DNA of 23,081 nt from Thermodesulfobacteriota bacterium (GTDB lineage Bacteria > Desulfobacterota_D > UBA1144 > Nemesobacterales > UBA2774), in the NCBI GenBank assembly GCA_039028315.1, contig JBCCIH010000007.1:1-23081 (forward strand). The letters run 5' to 3'. Positions 16,773-23,081 of the stretch are shown here, in pieces. A program made the translations under genes and the position numbers. The notes under the pieces were generated by a model. It saw only the letters and a list, made by a program, of their open reading frames with translations. It was not told where the DNA came from and searched no databases. The first letter of the stretch is position 1; each line of letters opens with the position of its first letter.

Positions 16773-17684
16773 ATGAAGTCTGTGCTAACTAATCTAACTA
16801 TATTAATCCTATTATCCCTAGCTATCTCTTCGTGTAATACGAAGTGCATTTCTGTGACAGACCAGGAGCTGGCAAAAATAGGCGAGCTTATTTTTATTAA
16901 CGAAGGCGGGGGTAAAATTGACAATCTTACCACCTGGAACGAAGGTGAGGAGTTTGCTTCTTTAGGTATCGGGCATTTCATTTGGTATCCCAAAGACAAA
17001 GAGTATAGGTTCTATGAAATCTTTCCCGTAGTGTATGAGTTCATAGTTTCAAAAGGTATTCAGCCGCCCCTATGGATGAGCGAGATGAAGCCTTTTGATC
17101 TCCCGTGGGATTCAAGAGAGCAGTTTTATTTTGAGTTCAACACTCCTAAGATGATTTCATTAAGGGAGTTTTTAGTTGGGTCAATTTCCCAGCAGACCCT
17201 TTTTATGGCCATGCGTCTTGAAAACAGTCTTCCCAAAATACTTGAGGCAGCTCCGCCTAAGGATCGTGAAAATATTAAGCGCCAGTTCTACCGTGTTGCC
17301 AACTCTCCAATGGGTATGTACGTCCTGATCGACTACGTTAATTTCAAGGGTGAAGGCACACTTAAATCAGAGCGCTACAAAGGTCAGGGCTGGGGACTAC
17401 TACAAATTCTACAAGGCATGAAAGGCACTCAAGAAGGTCTGCCGGCACTTGAAGAATTTGCTCAAGGTGCACAGAGGGTGCTGCTTAGACGAGTAGCCAA
17501 CTCACCCCCTGAGAGAGGTGAGAAGAGATGGATCCCAGGCTGGAAGAACAGGATCAAAACATATACTTCTCAAGATATCTCATCTTACTACCAGACTGGA
17601 TCAAATAAGGCGCAAACTCAAAGCTCAGAGCTGACTAAAGTTTTTGAAGACATATACAGAAACTTGGTATGTGGCCAGAGTTAA
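16773..17684 (+). CDS. Uncharacterised lipoprotein with a lysozyme-like motif
   Basis: A 303-residue protein with a lipoprotein signal peptide: basic start, hydrophobic stretch, then LAISSC with the lipidated Cys at 21, so it should be anchored in the cell envelope facing the periplasm. I do not recognise a named family. The first part of the mature protein, FINEGGGKIDNLTTWNEG then FASLGIGHFIW (residues 41-71), recalls the catalytic start of phage-type lysozymes, where a Glu-Gly and a later G-x-G-H follow one another. This hints at a glycan- or peptidoglycan-acting fold but is weak. The rest is rich in aromatic and basic residues. The Shine-Dalgarno (GAGGGA) is distant, about 15 bases. The gene ends 16 bp before the second TauE/SafE gene. 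Confidence 0.8.
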   Translation: MKSVLTNLTILILLSLAISSCNTKCISVTDQELAKIGELIFINEGGGKIDNLTTWNEGEEFASLGIGHFIWYPKDKEYRFYEIFPVVYEFIVSKGIQPPLWMSEMKPFDLPWDSREQFYFEFNTPKMISLREFLVGSISQQTLFMAMRLENSLPKILEAAPPKDRENIKRQFYRVANSPMGMYVLIDYVNFKGEGTLKSERYKGQGWGLLQILQGMKGTQEGLPALEEFAQGAQRVLLRRVANSPPERGEKRWIPGWKNRIKTYTSQDISSYYQTGSNKAQTQSSELTKVFEDIYRNLVCGQS

Positions 17685-17700
17685 ACTAATATAATACGAG

Positions 17701-18525
17701 ATGGAATATTCTCTTGTTACATATGCGCTTAGCCTTTTGGCCGCAGGTATATTCTCTGGATTTATCGCAGGTCTTTTCGGAGTTGGCGGAGGAATAGTTC
17801 GTATCCCGATTTTTTTGTTTCTATTTCCGCTTTTTGGTATAAATCCCGATGTCCTGATGCACGTTGCCGCCGGAACTTCTCTAGCACTTGCCATTCCTTC
17901 ATCGCTTATGTCGTCAATAGCTCAATATAGGGCAGGGAAACTTGATTTGAATTTTTTAAAAAGCTGGATCCCTCCTCTTGTAGTCGGCGTTATATTAGGT
18001 CTGTTTATAATGCGCTATGTTTCAAGCCGGTTTTTAGAACAGATATTCGCATTTATAGTACTCGCAGTCTCAATTCAGATGTTTTTTACAACTAGTGATT
18101 TTAAAATCACAAAAGAACTGCCAGGTGTTGCAGTAAGAGCACTCTCCTCATTTTCAATCGGCACTCTGGCCACTCTTGCGGGTCTTACTGGCGGGAGTTT
18201 TACCACACCAGTGCTCACGTCGTATGGATACTCAATTCATAGAGCAATTGCAGTCGGATCTGCAGGCAGTGTATTTATTAGCATAATTGGCACGGCGGGC
18301 TCAGTAATAAATGGTATCGGTGTTAAGGATCGACCACCATTTTCTCTAGGATATATAGATTTAACAGCGGTGCTGGTTATGATAATTCCAATCATAATAC
18401 TTGCTCCTCTTGGGGTTAAGCTGGCAAATAATTTGAGCAAGGCAAGACTAAGAAAGATATTTGCCATATTCTTATTTATAGTTGCCTTAGATATGCTAAG
18501 GAGCCTTTATTGGTTTAACACATGA
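17701..18525 (+). CDS. TauE/SafE family membrane exporter/permease (second copy)
   Basis: A 274-residue membrane protein with about eight helices and the duplicated glycine signatures of the family: GLFGVGGGIVRIP at 24-36 and GLTGGSFTTP at 160-169. This is the canonical form (G-x-G-G-G...P twice), unlike the divergent protein at 68-814; the two are unlikely to be recent duplicates. The likely role is sulfite or organosulfonate-type anion export, substrate unknown. Only a weak GAG precedes the ATG. A TATAAT at 17690-17695 would place a transcript start at or near the start codon. Its stop lies 1 bp before the ruvX start, so coupling to ruvX is probable. Confidence 0.9.
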   Translation: MEYSLVTYALSLLAAGIFSGFIAGLFGVGGGIVRIPIFLFLFPLFGINPDVLMHVAAGTSLALAIPSSLMSSIAQYRAGKLDLNFLKSWIPPLVVGVILGLFIMRYVSSRFLEQIFAFIVLAVSIQMFFTTSDFKITKELPGVAVRALSSFSIGTLATLAGLTGGSFTTPVLTSYGYSIHRAIAVGSAGSVFISIIGTAGSVINGIGVKDRPPFSLGYIDLTAVLVMIIPIIILAPLGVKLANNLSKARLRKIFAIFLFIVALDMLRSLYWFNT

Positions 18526-18526
18526 T

Positions 18527-18943
18527 ATGATGAGAACACTTGCGCTTGACGTCGGTACAAAAACTATTGGAGTTGCTGTGAGTGATGAGCTTGGGATCAC
18601 TGCAAACGGAGTAACAACAATACAAAGAAAAAGTCTTAAAGATGACCTAGACGAGCTCAAGTCTATAATTGATGAATACAGACCTCAAGAAATAGTGGTC
18701 GGCGTGCCGTATCTTGAGGACGGAAGTGTTAACGAAAGAGGGGATCAGATACTAAAGTTTTCAGAAAAGATTAAGTCCGCTTTCTCAATTCCAGTACTAT
18801 ATTGGGATGAGAGCTACTCAACAGTTAATGCAGAGAAAAAACTTTTAGAGGCCGATATGAGCAGAAAGAAAAGGAAGAAAGTTATAGATAAAATGGCAGC
18901 TGTATTTATACTCCAGGAGTATCTGGAGTCAAAAAGATATTAA
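18527..18943 (+). CDS. ruvX: Holliday-junction-resolvase-like RuvX (YqgF)
   Basis: A 138-residue RNase-H-fold protein of the YqgF/RuvX family, which is implicated in pre-16S rRNA 5'-end processing and proposed as a Holliday-junction nuclease. Conserved acidic positions are visible: D8 in LALDVGTKTIGVAVSD, the IVVGVPYLEDGSVNERG segment, DESYSTVNAEKKL near 94-106 and the C-terminal DKMAAVFILQEYL. It is full length. Two adjacent ATGs (18527, 18530) could serve as the start; the nearest Shine-Dalgarno-like AAGGAG is about 22 bases away inside the preceding gene, so translation may be coupled. A hydrolase gene follows after 17 bp. Confidence 0.93.
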   Translation: MMRTLALDVGTKTIGVAVSDELGITANGVTTIQRKSLKDDLDELKSIIDEYRPQEIVVGVPYLEDGSVNERGDQILKFSEKIKSAFSIPVLYWDESYSTVNAEKKLLEADMSRKKRKKVIDKMAAVFILQEYLESKRY

Positions 18944-18960
18944 TCCGCGGAGATATTCCT

Positions 18961-19752
18961 ATGCCGATAGCCACTGTAAATGGAGTAAATATAAATTACG
19001 AAATACATGGAGATGGTAATGCCGTTGTTCTGATTGGTGGGCTTGGTAGCCAGCTTCAGAGCTGGGCCACTCAGGTTCCGATCTACTCTCAATATTTCAA
19101 AGTTATAGTATTCGACAATAGGGGATCAGGTAAGTCAGATAAACCAGAGCCCGGTTATTCGACCCAGGATATGGCTGATGATACTGCTGAGCTCATGTCA
19201 GAGCTTGGAATTGATTCAGCTCACATTGTGGGAAAGTCCATGGGCGGCATGATTGGGCAGTGGCTGGCAATAAATCATCCTCAGAAAGTACAAAAACTAG
19301 TTATGGGCTGCTCATCAGCATCTAGAGATGAGGTTGGCAATGAAATACTTAAAATGGGCCGCGAGATAGCAACAAAAATAGGCCCTAAAGCAGTATGGCT
19401 GATGGCACTTTATCTTGGCTATACGAGGGAATATATTGAAGAGAATATTGGCAGTATAAAACAGGTTATGTCCTCAGTGCCGGAGGATCCACAGGCCTTG
19501 CAAGGCTATATCGGTCAGAGTTACGCATGTGAGGGCCATAATACTGTGTCGAAGCTGCCGCAAATCAGTGCAAAAACTCTCGTTATGTTAGGTGAAAACG
19601 ACTTGATAGCGTCGCCTCGGAGGTCAAAACAGTTATCAGAACTTATCCCAAACTCCGAGCTTAAAATATTTCCCGCAGTTGGCCATGGTTTTTGGAGAGA
19701 GTGTCAGCATGAAGTTGACGATCTCGTCTTGGATTTCCTTCAAAACGACTGA
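18961..19752 (+). CDS. Alpha/beta hydrolase
   Basis: A 263-residue soluble alpha/beta hydrolase of the common 3-oxoadipate enol-lactonase/esterase-like group. The oxyanion-hole segment is LIGGLGSQLQSW, FDNRGSGKSDKP follows, the nucleophile is S93 in GKSMGG, the acid is probably the Asp in MLGENDLIASP (about residue 213) and the His is in VGHGFW (about 241). All three catalytic positions are present, so it should be active on an ester, lactone or similar bond; the substrate cannot be named. The Shine-Dalgarno GGAG lies before the ATG. It shares the plus-strand run with ruvX. Its stop codon directly abuts that of the convergent LON-domain gene. Confidence 0.92.
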   Translation: MPIATVNGVNINYEIHGDGNAVVLIGGLGSQLQSWATQVPIYSQYFKVIVFDNRGSGKSDKPEPGYSTQDMADDTAELMSELGIDSAHIVGKSMGGMIGQWLAINHPQKVQKLVMGCSSASRDEVGNEILKMGREIATKIGPKAVWLMALYLGYTREYIEENIGSIKQVMSSVPEDPQALQGYIGQSYACEGHNTVSKLPQISAKTLVMLGENDLIASPRRSKQLSELIPNSELKIFPAVGHGFWRECQHEVDDLVLDFLQND

Positions 19753-20454
19753 CTAATTTAAATTCCTTTTATCCATTATCTCACTTCTTTTCTGAGATGT
19801 AATAGAAATCATTTCCAGCCTGGAGTTTAAGTCATTAATTATTAATTTTGCCCTTTTTTGTACGTTTACTTCTTCTAAAAGTAGCTGTTTATCAAAGACA
19901 TTAGGGAAAATAAGACTGCCCAATGCATCTGTTAGATTGTCTAAAGGGAGTTTTGTGTTCACAGTTATTTTATGGGATTTTTGTTTATCGCTAAGATACA
20001 GATTCCACTTTTGAACAAGTTGTTCAATATGAGTTCTTAGCTCCTCGTCTTGTGAATTGTGTACATTCTCCATGATTTCGACCCTGGCAAGTCTATAAGG
20101 CAGCTCTTTTACTATTTCAACTATTTTGACACGCTTAAGTCCATAAAGAACTATATTGATTTTGCCGTCGGAAAATGTTTCAGAACTAACTATTCTTCCC
20201 ATCCCTATAACTTCATATACATCTGGATTCCCATAGTAATCAGTTTCCCATCCGGGCTTTAAAAGTGCCATACCTATTATCTTTTCGCTTTCTAAAGAGG
20301 TATTCACCATATCTCTATAACGCTGCTCAAAGATGTGTAGCGGCAATAGTGTATTTGGGAAAAACACCACTGAAGAAAGGGGAAATAATGGCACTAATCC
20401 GGAGAAATTATCTAAGTTTGCCACATCTTTTAAATCTAATTCGGGAAATTCCAT
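19753..20454 (-). CDS. Stand-alone LON substrate-binding domain protein
   Basis: A 233-residue protein equal to the N-terminal domain of Lon protease without the AAA ATPase or Ser-Lys protease domains. The signature LVPLFPLSSVVFFPNTLLPLHIFEQRYRDMV region, covering about residues 20-50, is followed by IIGMALLKPGWE, VYEVIGMGRIV and LYGLKRVKI, all typical of the PUA-like fold; a helical C-terminal half follows. Such proteins are widespread in bacteria and poorly characterised, with a role in substrate recognition or quality control assumed. The ATG at 20454 is chosen: AGGA lies 8 bases upstream and an extended -10 promoter at 20487-20495 puts the transcript start near 20480. An in-frame TTG at 20484 is therefore unlikely. 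Confidence 0.92.
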   Translation of the reverse strand: MEFPELDLKDVANLDNFSGLVPLFPLSSVVFFPNTLLPLHIFEQRYRDMVNTSLESEKIIGMALLKPGWETDYYGNPDVYEVIGMGRIVSSETFSDGKINIVLYGLKRVKIVEIVKELPYRLARVEIMENVHNSQDEELRTHIEQLVQKWNLYLSDKQKSHKITVNTKLPLDNLTDALGSLIFPNVFDKQLLLEEVNVQKRAKLIINDLNSRLEMISITSQKRSEIMDKRNLN

Positions 20455-20486
20455 AATAATTATCCTAGTCGAGTTAATTTGCAATT

Positions 20487-20495
20487 AGTATAGCA
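20487..20495 (-). promoter_or_regulatory. Extended -10 promoter of the LON-domain gene
   Basis: The minus strand reads TGCTATACT, a TG-n extended -10 element with the hexamer TATACT (complement of 20487-20492). The -35 region is weak, as is common for extended -10 promoters. The predicted transcript start near 20480 gives a leader of about 26 bases. Confidence 0.5.
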
Positions 20496-20601
20496 TACGG
20501 ATTAGATATTGAATTTCATCTCTGATTAGAATTTGAATCCTTTTAGGACACTTTATTCTCTAAGAGAGTAGATAACTTAATCTCATAAGGAGGTTAAAAA
20601 A

Positions 20602-20943
20602 ATGAGTAACACAGTTACATTAAGTGATCAGAATTTTGAACAGGAAGTTCTAAAATCAGAATTGCCAGTACTTGTGGACTTTTGGGCAGAATGGTGCGGG
20701 CCATGTAGAGCGCTTGCTCCGGTTATAGAAGAAATTGCCCAGGAGTATGAAGGCAAGCTCAAAGTGGGCAAGATCAACGTTGATGAAAACCCCGGTGCAC
20801 CATCGGCCTATGAGATAAGAAGTATCCCTACGCTCATAGTATTTAAAGACGGCTCAGTTGTTGAAAGAGTAGTAGGAGCTCTACCTAAAAATCAGATAAC
20901 TGATTTGGTCGATACAGTTGCTGAGCTTAAGAAAGCCGGATAA
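20602..20943 (+). CDS. trxA: Thioredoxin
   Basis: A 113-residue thioredoxin with the redox-active WCGPC (C32 and C35), the preceding LVDFWAEWC strand, the buried Asp in VDFW, the cis-proline in [11 protein letters not shown] and the C-terminal GALPKNQI helix. It is full length, with no signal peptide, so it is a cytoplasmic disulfide reductase acting with thioredoxin reductase. The Shine-Dalgarno is very strong (AAGGAGG, 8 bases before the ATG), in keeping with high expression. It is divergent from the LON-domain gene, and an unusual hairpin follows at 20961-21015. Confidence 0.97.
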   Translation: MSNTVTLSDQNFEQEVLKSELPVLVDFWAEWCGPCRALAPVIEEIAQEYEGKLKVGKINVDENPGAPSAYEIRSIPTLIVFKDGSVVERVVGALPKNQITDLVDTVAELKKAG

Positions 20944-20960
20944 TAATATTTCGTAAATTC

Positions 20961-21015
20961 CAAGGGAAATCCTAATTTCTCAAAATAGCAGATTGAGTAT
21001 TTTGGATTTCCCTTG
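20961..21015. terminator. Bipartite inverted repeat downstream of trxA
   Basis: Outer arms CAAGGGAAATCC (20961-20972) and GGATTTCCCTTG (21004-21015) are perfect 12-base complements. Inside them, CAAAATA (20981-20987) and TATTTTG (20998-21004) also pair perfectly around a 10-base loop, leaving an 8-base bulge on the left side only and sharing one G. It begins 17 bases after the trxA stop and may end or stabilise the trxA transcript, but no T-tract follows in either direction, so it is not a standard Rho-independent terminator. Confidence 0.55.
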
Positions 21016-21089
21016 CTACAATATATCCAATCTATTATTAATTCATTTACATAATTGAACCCAATTATCCCTTCGGTTAATATTTTCAG

Positions 21090-21647
21090 ATGGCTAAAAA
21101 AAGGATTACGAAGGTATATACTAAAACTGGAGATAGAGGCCTTACTTCTTTAGTCGGCGGAGAAAGGGTAAGTAAGGGCTCACTCAGGGTAGATTCATAT
21201 GGTGATGTTGATGAATTAAACGCTGTTCTTGGTATAGTGCGCACTCTAGGGGTAGATGAAGAAATAAACAGTCTTATTATCAAAATCCAAAACGATCTTT
21301 TTATTATGGGCGCTGATTTGGCAAGCCCTGCAGACATAGAGGTACCCAGGGTTAGTGCCGAGAGCATAACCTTTCTTGAAAATGAGATAGACAGATATTT
21401 GGAGGAACTAGAGCCTCTAAAAGAGTTTATTCTTCCAAGTGGGGGAAAGGGCGGCTCATATCTTCATTTTGCCAGAACAGTCTCAAGAAGAGCTGAGAGA
21501 AAAGTTGTAAAACTAATGGAAGACCAAGACATTGGTGAAAACCCTCTAATTTATCTAAACCGTCTTTCTGATTTACTTTTTGTGTTGGCTAGAGTCCAAA
21601 ATCAAAGGGACGATTTTACAGAAACTTTCGTAGAATTTAAAAAATAA
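21090..21647 (+). CDS. PduO-type ATP:cob(I)alamin adenosyltransferase
   Basis: A 185-residue enzyme that transfers the adenosyl group of ATP to cob(I)alamin to make adenosylcobalamin (coenzyme B12). PduO-family motifs are in order: VYTKTGDRGLTSLVGG at 9-24 (ATP-binding N-terminus), SYGDVDELNAVLG at 36-48, a FILPSGG segment, LHFARTVSRRAER at about 125-137 and YLNRLSDLLFVLAR at about 154-167. It is full length. It implies B12-dependent mutase or related enzymes elsewhere in the genome. No B12 riboswitch is visible in the 74 bases between the trxA hairpin and the start, and there is no clear Shine-Dalgarno. The O-methyltransferase coding frame continues almost directly after its stop. Confidence 0.95.
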   Translation: MAKKRITKVYTKTGDRGLTSLVGGERVSKGSLRVDSYGDVDELNAVLGIVRTLGVDEEINSLIIKIQNDLFIMGADLASPADIEVPRVSAESITFLENEIDRYLEELEPLKEFILPSGGKGGSYLHFARTVSRRAERKVVKLMEDQDIGENPLIYLNRLSDLLFVLARVQNQRDDFTETFVEFKK

Positions 21648-21743
21648 GAGAGCGAAAATAAAATAGATACAGATATTACAAACCCTAGAATAGATTCATA
21701 TTTAGATTCACTATTAACAAACCACGATGAGCTTCTTAACGAG
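21648..21743 (+). other. In-frame N-terminal extension of the O-methyltransferase, no normal start codon
   Basis: The frame of the O-methyltransferase stays open from the TAA at 21645-21647. It reads, among others, NPRIDSYLDSLL and NHDELLNEMEELA, which resembles the N-terminal helices common in this methyltransferase family. There is no ATG, GTG or TTG in frame before 21744. ATA at 21663 (with GAGAG 10 bases upstream) and ATT at 21675 are the only start-like codons. Confidence 0.6.
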
Positions 21744-22295
21744 ATGGAGGAGCTCGCCGAGAGGGAAAAAATACCTATTATCGGCCGTCAGGTCGGAAGC
21801 TTTTTATATCAGCTTGCTGTTATGAATAAGGCAAAAAGGATATTTGAGCTTGGAAGTGCTTTTGGTTATTCAGCCTACTGGTTCGCCAAGGCTGTGGGTA
21901 GACAGGGTGAAGTGAATTTTACCGATCTATCTAAAGACAATATAGCTCTTGCTAAAAAGTTCATCTCAAAAACTGGCTATCAGGATATAATAAAGATTCA
22001 TCAAGCTGACGCCCTTTCGATATTAGATGGGGCATCTGGAGAATTTGATATTATATTTAACGATATAGAAAAAGAGGATTATCCCGATGTAATAGAGCCA
22101 GTATACAATAGGTTAAAAAAAGGGGGCTTGTTTATTACGGATAATGTTTTATGGCATGGTAGAGTTATTTCTGATGATAATTCTGCAGCCACAAATGGGG
22201 TTAGGAAATTTACTGAGTTAATATTGTCTCACAAAGGATTTTATACTACTATAATTCCCCTAAGAGATGGACTATCGGTAAGCTTAAAATTATAA
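21744..22295 (+). CDS. SAM-dependent O-methyltransferase (family 3)
   Basis: A class-I methyltransferase of the caffeoyl-CoA/catechol O-methyltransferase-like family. From the first standard start codon it is 183 residues; the family is usually about 210-220. SAM-binding motif I is FELGSAFGYSAYWFA near 37-51, an acidic motif II follows in VNFTDLSKDN, then HQADALSIL, FDIIFNDIEKEDY (metal/substrate Asp) and GGLFITDNVLWHGRV, all expected. The missing N-terminal helices are encoded in frame upstream at 21648-21743, so the true protein probably starts there from a non-standard codon. The substrate is unknown. It lies directly behind the cobalamin adenosyltransferase gene and 16 bp before glnD. Confidence 0.9.
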   Translation: MEELAEREKIPIIGRQVGSFLYQLAVMNKAKRIFELGSAFGYSAYWFAKAVGRQGEVNFTDLSKDNIALAKKFISKTGYQDIIKIHQADALSILDGASGEFDIIFNDIEKEDYPDVIEPVYNRLKKGGLFITDNVLWHGRVISDDNSAATNGVRKFTELILSHKGFYTTIIPLRDGLSVSLKL

Positions 22296-22311
22296 TAAAA
22301 CGATAAAAATT

Positions 22312-23081
22312 ATGACAAAACCCGACAATCTTGCAATTGATACTTCCGGTTCCAGTAAAGATATAAAGCTCAGATTGGAACGTTTGGAAAATGAGCTAAG
22401 AAAGCAGCACAACAATAAGTCCAAAAGAGACAGGGCTTTATCTGGAAGTATGCTTGCCAAAAAAAGATCTGAGATAATTGATAAGCTTATAAAACAGGCA
22501 ATTGTACAGCAGGGCTATACGGATCTTAAAAACGTTTCAGTTCTTGCCATAGGCGGCTATGGGCGAAATGAGCTTTGTCCATATTCAGACATAGATTTGA
22601 TGTTTCTATACAAGCCGCGCAATAAGGCTTATGCGAAAGAGGTAACCGAAAAACTCTTATATCTGCTATGGGATCTTAACCTAGATATAGGTCATTCTGT
22701 AAGAACAATAGATGAGTGTATGGAGCTTTGCGTAGATGAGGATGAAGACACTTCAATTTTAACTTCTGTTCTGGACGGAAGGCTTATTTTCGGTGATAAA
22801 GACCTTTATGAAGATTTTGACAAAAAACTTTTCCACGAACTTCTTCCTTCTTATTCATCTAAATACATACAAAAGAAAATGGAGGAAAATGAGCAAAGGT
22901 TAGATAAATTCGGTAGATCAATATATTTAATTGAACCAAATGTTAAAGAGGGTGAGGGAGGGTTAAGAGACATAAACTATGCCCTTTGGATTGCTCAGGC
23001 TAAATATAAAGTAAAGAGTTTTCAGGAGCTATTGCCAAAAGGAATACTCCTTGAAAAGGAGCTTAAAACTTTTGAAAAAGG
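22312..23081 (+). CDS. glnD: [Protein-PII] uridylyltransferase GlnD, 5' part
   Basis: The first 256 codons of GlnD, which adds and removes UMP on PII proteins in response to glutamine and so sets nitrogen status. The nucleotidyltransferase motif GGYGRNELCPYSDIDL starts at residue 81, with metal-binding D93 and D95, and the family segment EPNVKEGEGGLRDIN starts at 208. The HD domain and ACT domains expected downstream lie beyond the window edge at 23081. The start ATG is 16 bp after the methyltransferase stop, with no clear Shine-Dalgarno. With the sigma-54-controlled amtB at 14548 it indicates a PII-based nitrogen control circuit in this organism. Confidence 0.95.
   Translation, partial: MTKPDNLAIDTSGSSKDIKLRLERLENELRKQHNNKSKRDRALSGSMLAKKRSEIIDKLIKQAIVQQGYTDLKNVSVLAIGGYGRNELCPYSDIDLMFLYKPRNKAYAKEVTEKLLYLLWDLNLDIGHSVRTIDECMELCVDEDEDTSILTSVLDGRLIFGDKDLYEDFDKKLFHELLPSYSSKYIQKKMEENEQRLDKFGRSIYLIEPNVKEGEGGLRDINYALWIAQAKYKVKSFQELLPKGILLEKELKTFEK

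Noticed and set aside
17690..17695. TATAAT directly before the second TauE/SafE gene, suggesting a leaderless transcript
   Set aside because: No -35 box at acceptable distance; the gene is only 16 bp behind the lipoprotein gene, so read-through is simpler. Kept only as a remark.
20455..20484. TTG start giving ten extra residues on the LON-domain protein
   Set aside because: It lies at or before the predicted transcript start of the extended -10 promoter; the ATG at 20454 has a well-placed AGGA.

Overview
The window is about 23 kb of AT-rich chromosomal DNA from what looks like a free-living Gram-negative bacterium with a compact genome. Support for this is a lipoprotein signal peptide, a textbook sigma-54 promoter, AmtB and GlnD nitrogen-control genes, TsaD, IspH, ThiC and RuvX housekeeping genes, Shine-Dalgarno-led starts and tight gene packing. 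I cannot fix the phylum from this sequence. An uncultured marine or deltaproteobacterial-like candidate lineage is only a guess. I saw no transposase, integrase, phage gene, CRISPR array, tRNA or rRNA. No stretch longer than about 300 bases lacks a gene; the longest gap, before amtB, is regulatory.

Layout. (1) 68-2133: a TauE/SafE anion exporter, then an oppositely oriented MHS-family MFS symporter. (2) 2246-5780: a uridine-kinase-like P-loop protein, an SDR oxidoreductase, an unrecognised alpha/beta-hydrolase-like protein and ispH. (3) 5860-9675, all minus strand: an ABC exporter (7597-9675) followed 15 bp later by a GHMP sugar kinase that resembles plant galacturonokinase much more than galactokinase, then an NTF2-like small protein. 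A degenerate 45-bp direct repeat and a good promoter lie between the last two. (4) 9835-11179: a Dabb protein and tsaD, convergent with 1 bp between them. (5) 11324-14289: thiC (no TPP riboswitch visible) and an acrylyl-CoA-reductase-like MDR enzyme. (6) 14290-15931: sigma-54 promoter, amtB and a Rho-independent terminator. (7) 15996-19752: arfB, a putative zinc-ribbon protein, a lipoprotein with a lysozyme-like motif, a second TauE/SafE protein, ruvX and an alpha/beta hydrolase, all on the plus strand. (8) 19753-23081: a stand-alone LON-domain protein (minus strand), trxA with an unusual bipartite hairpin behind it, a PduO-type cobalamin adenosyltransferase, an O-methyltransferase that seems to lack a normal start codon, and the 5' part of glnD, cut by the window edge.

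Most genes are unrelated housekeeping or accessory functions packed side by side. The clearest functional links are the ABC exporter with the sugar kinase, and amtB (sigma-54 controlled) with glnD, both parts of the PII nitrogen-signalling circuit although 6.4 kb apart. I found no convincing novel multi-gene system. The best leads are the galacturonokinase-like enzyme and its ABC neighbour (with a shortened helical subdomain), the amtB control region, the degenerate repeat at 6249-6390, the missing O-methyltransferase start, and the lysozyme-like lipoprotein.
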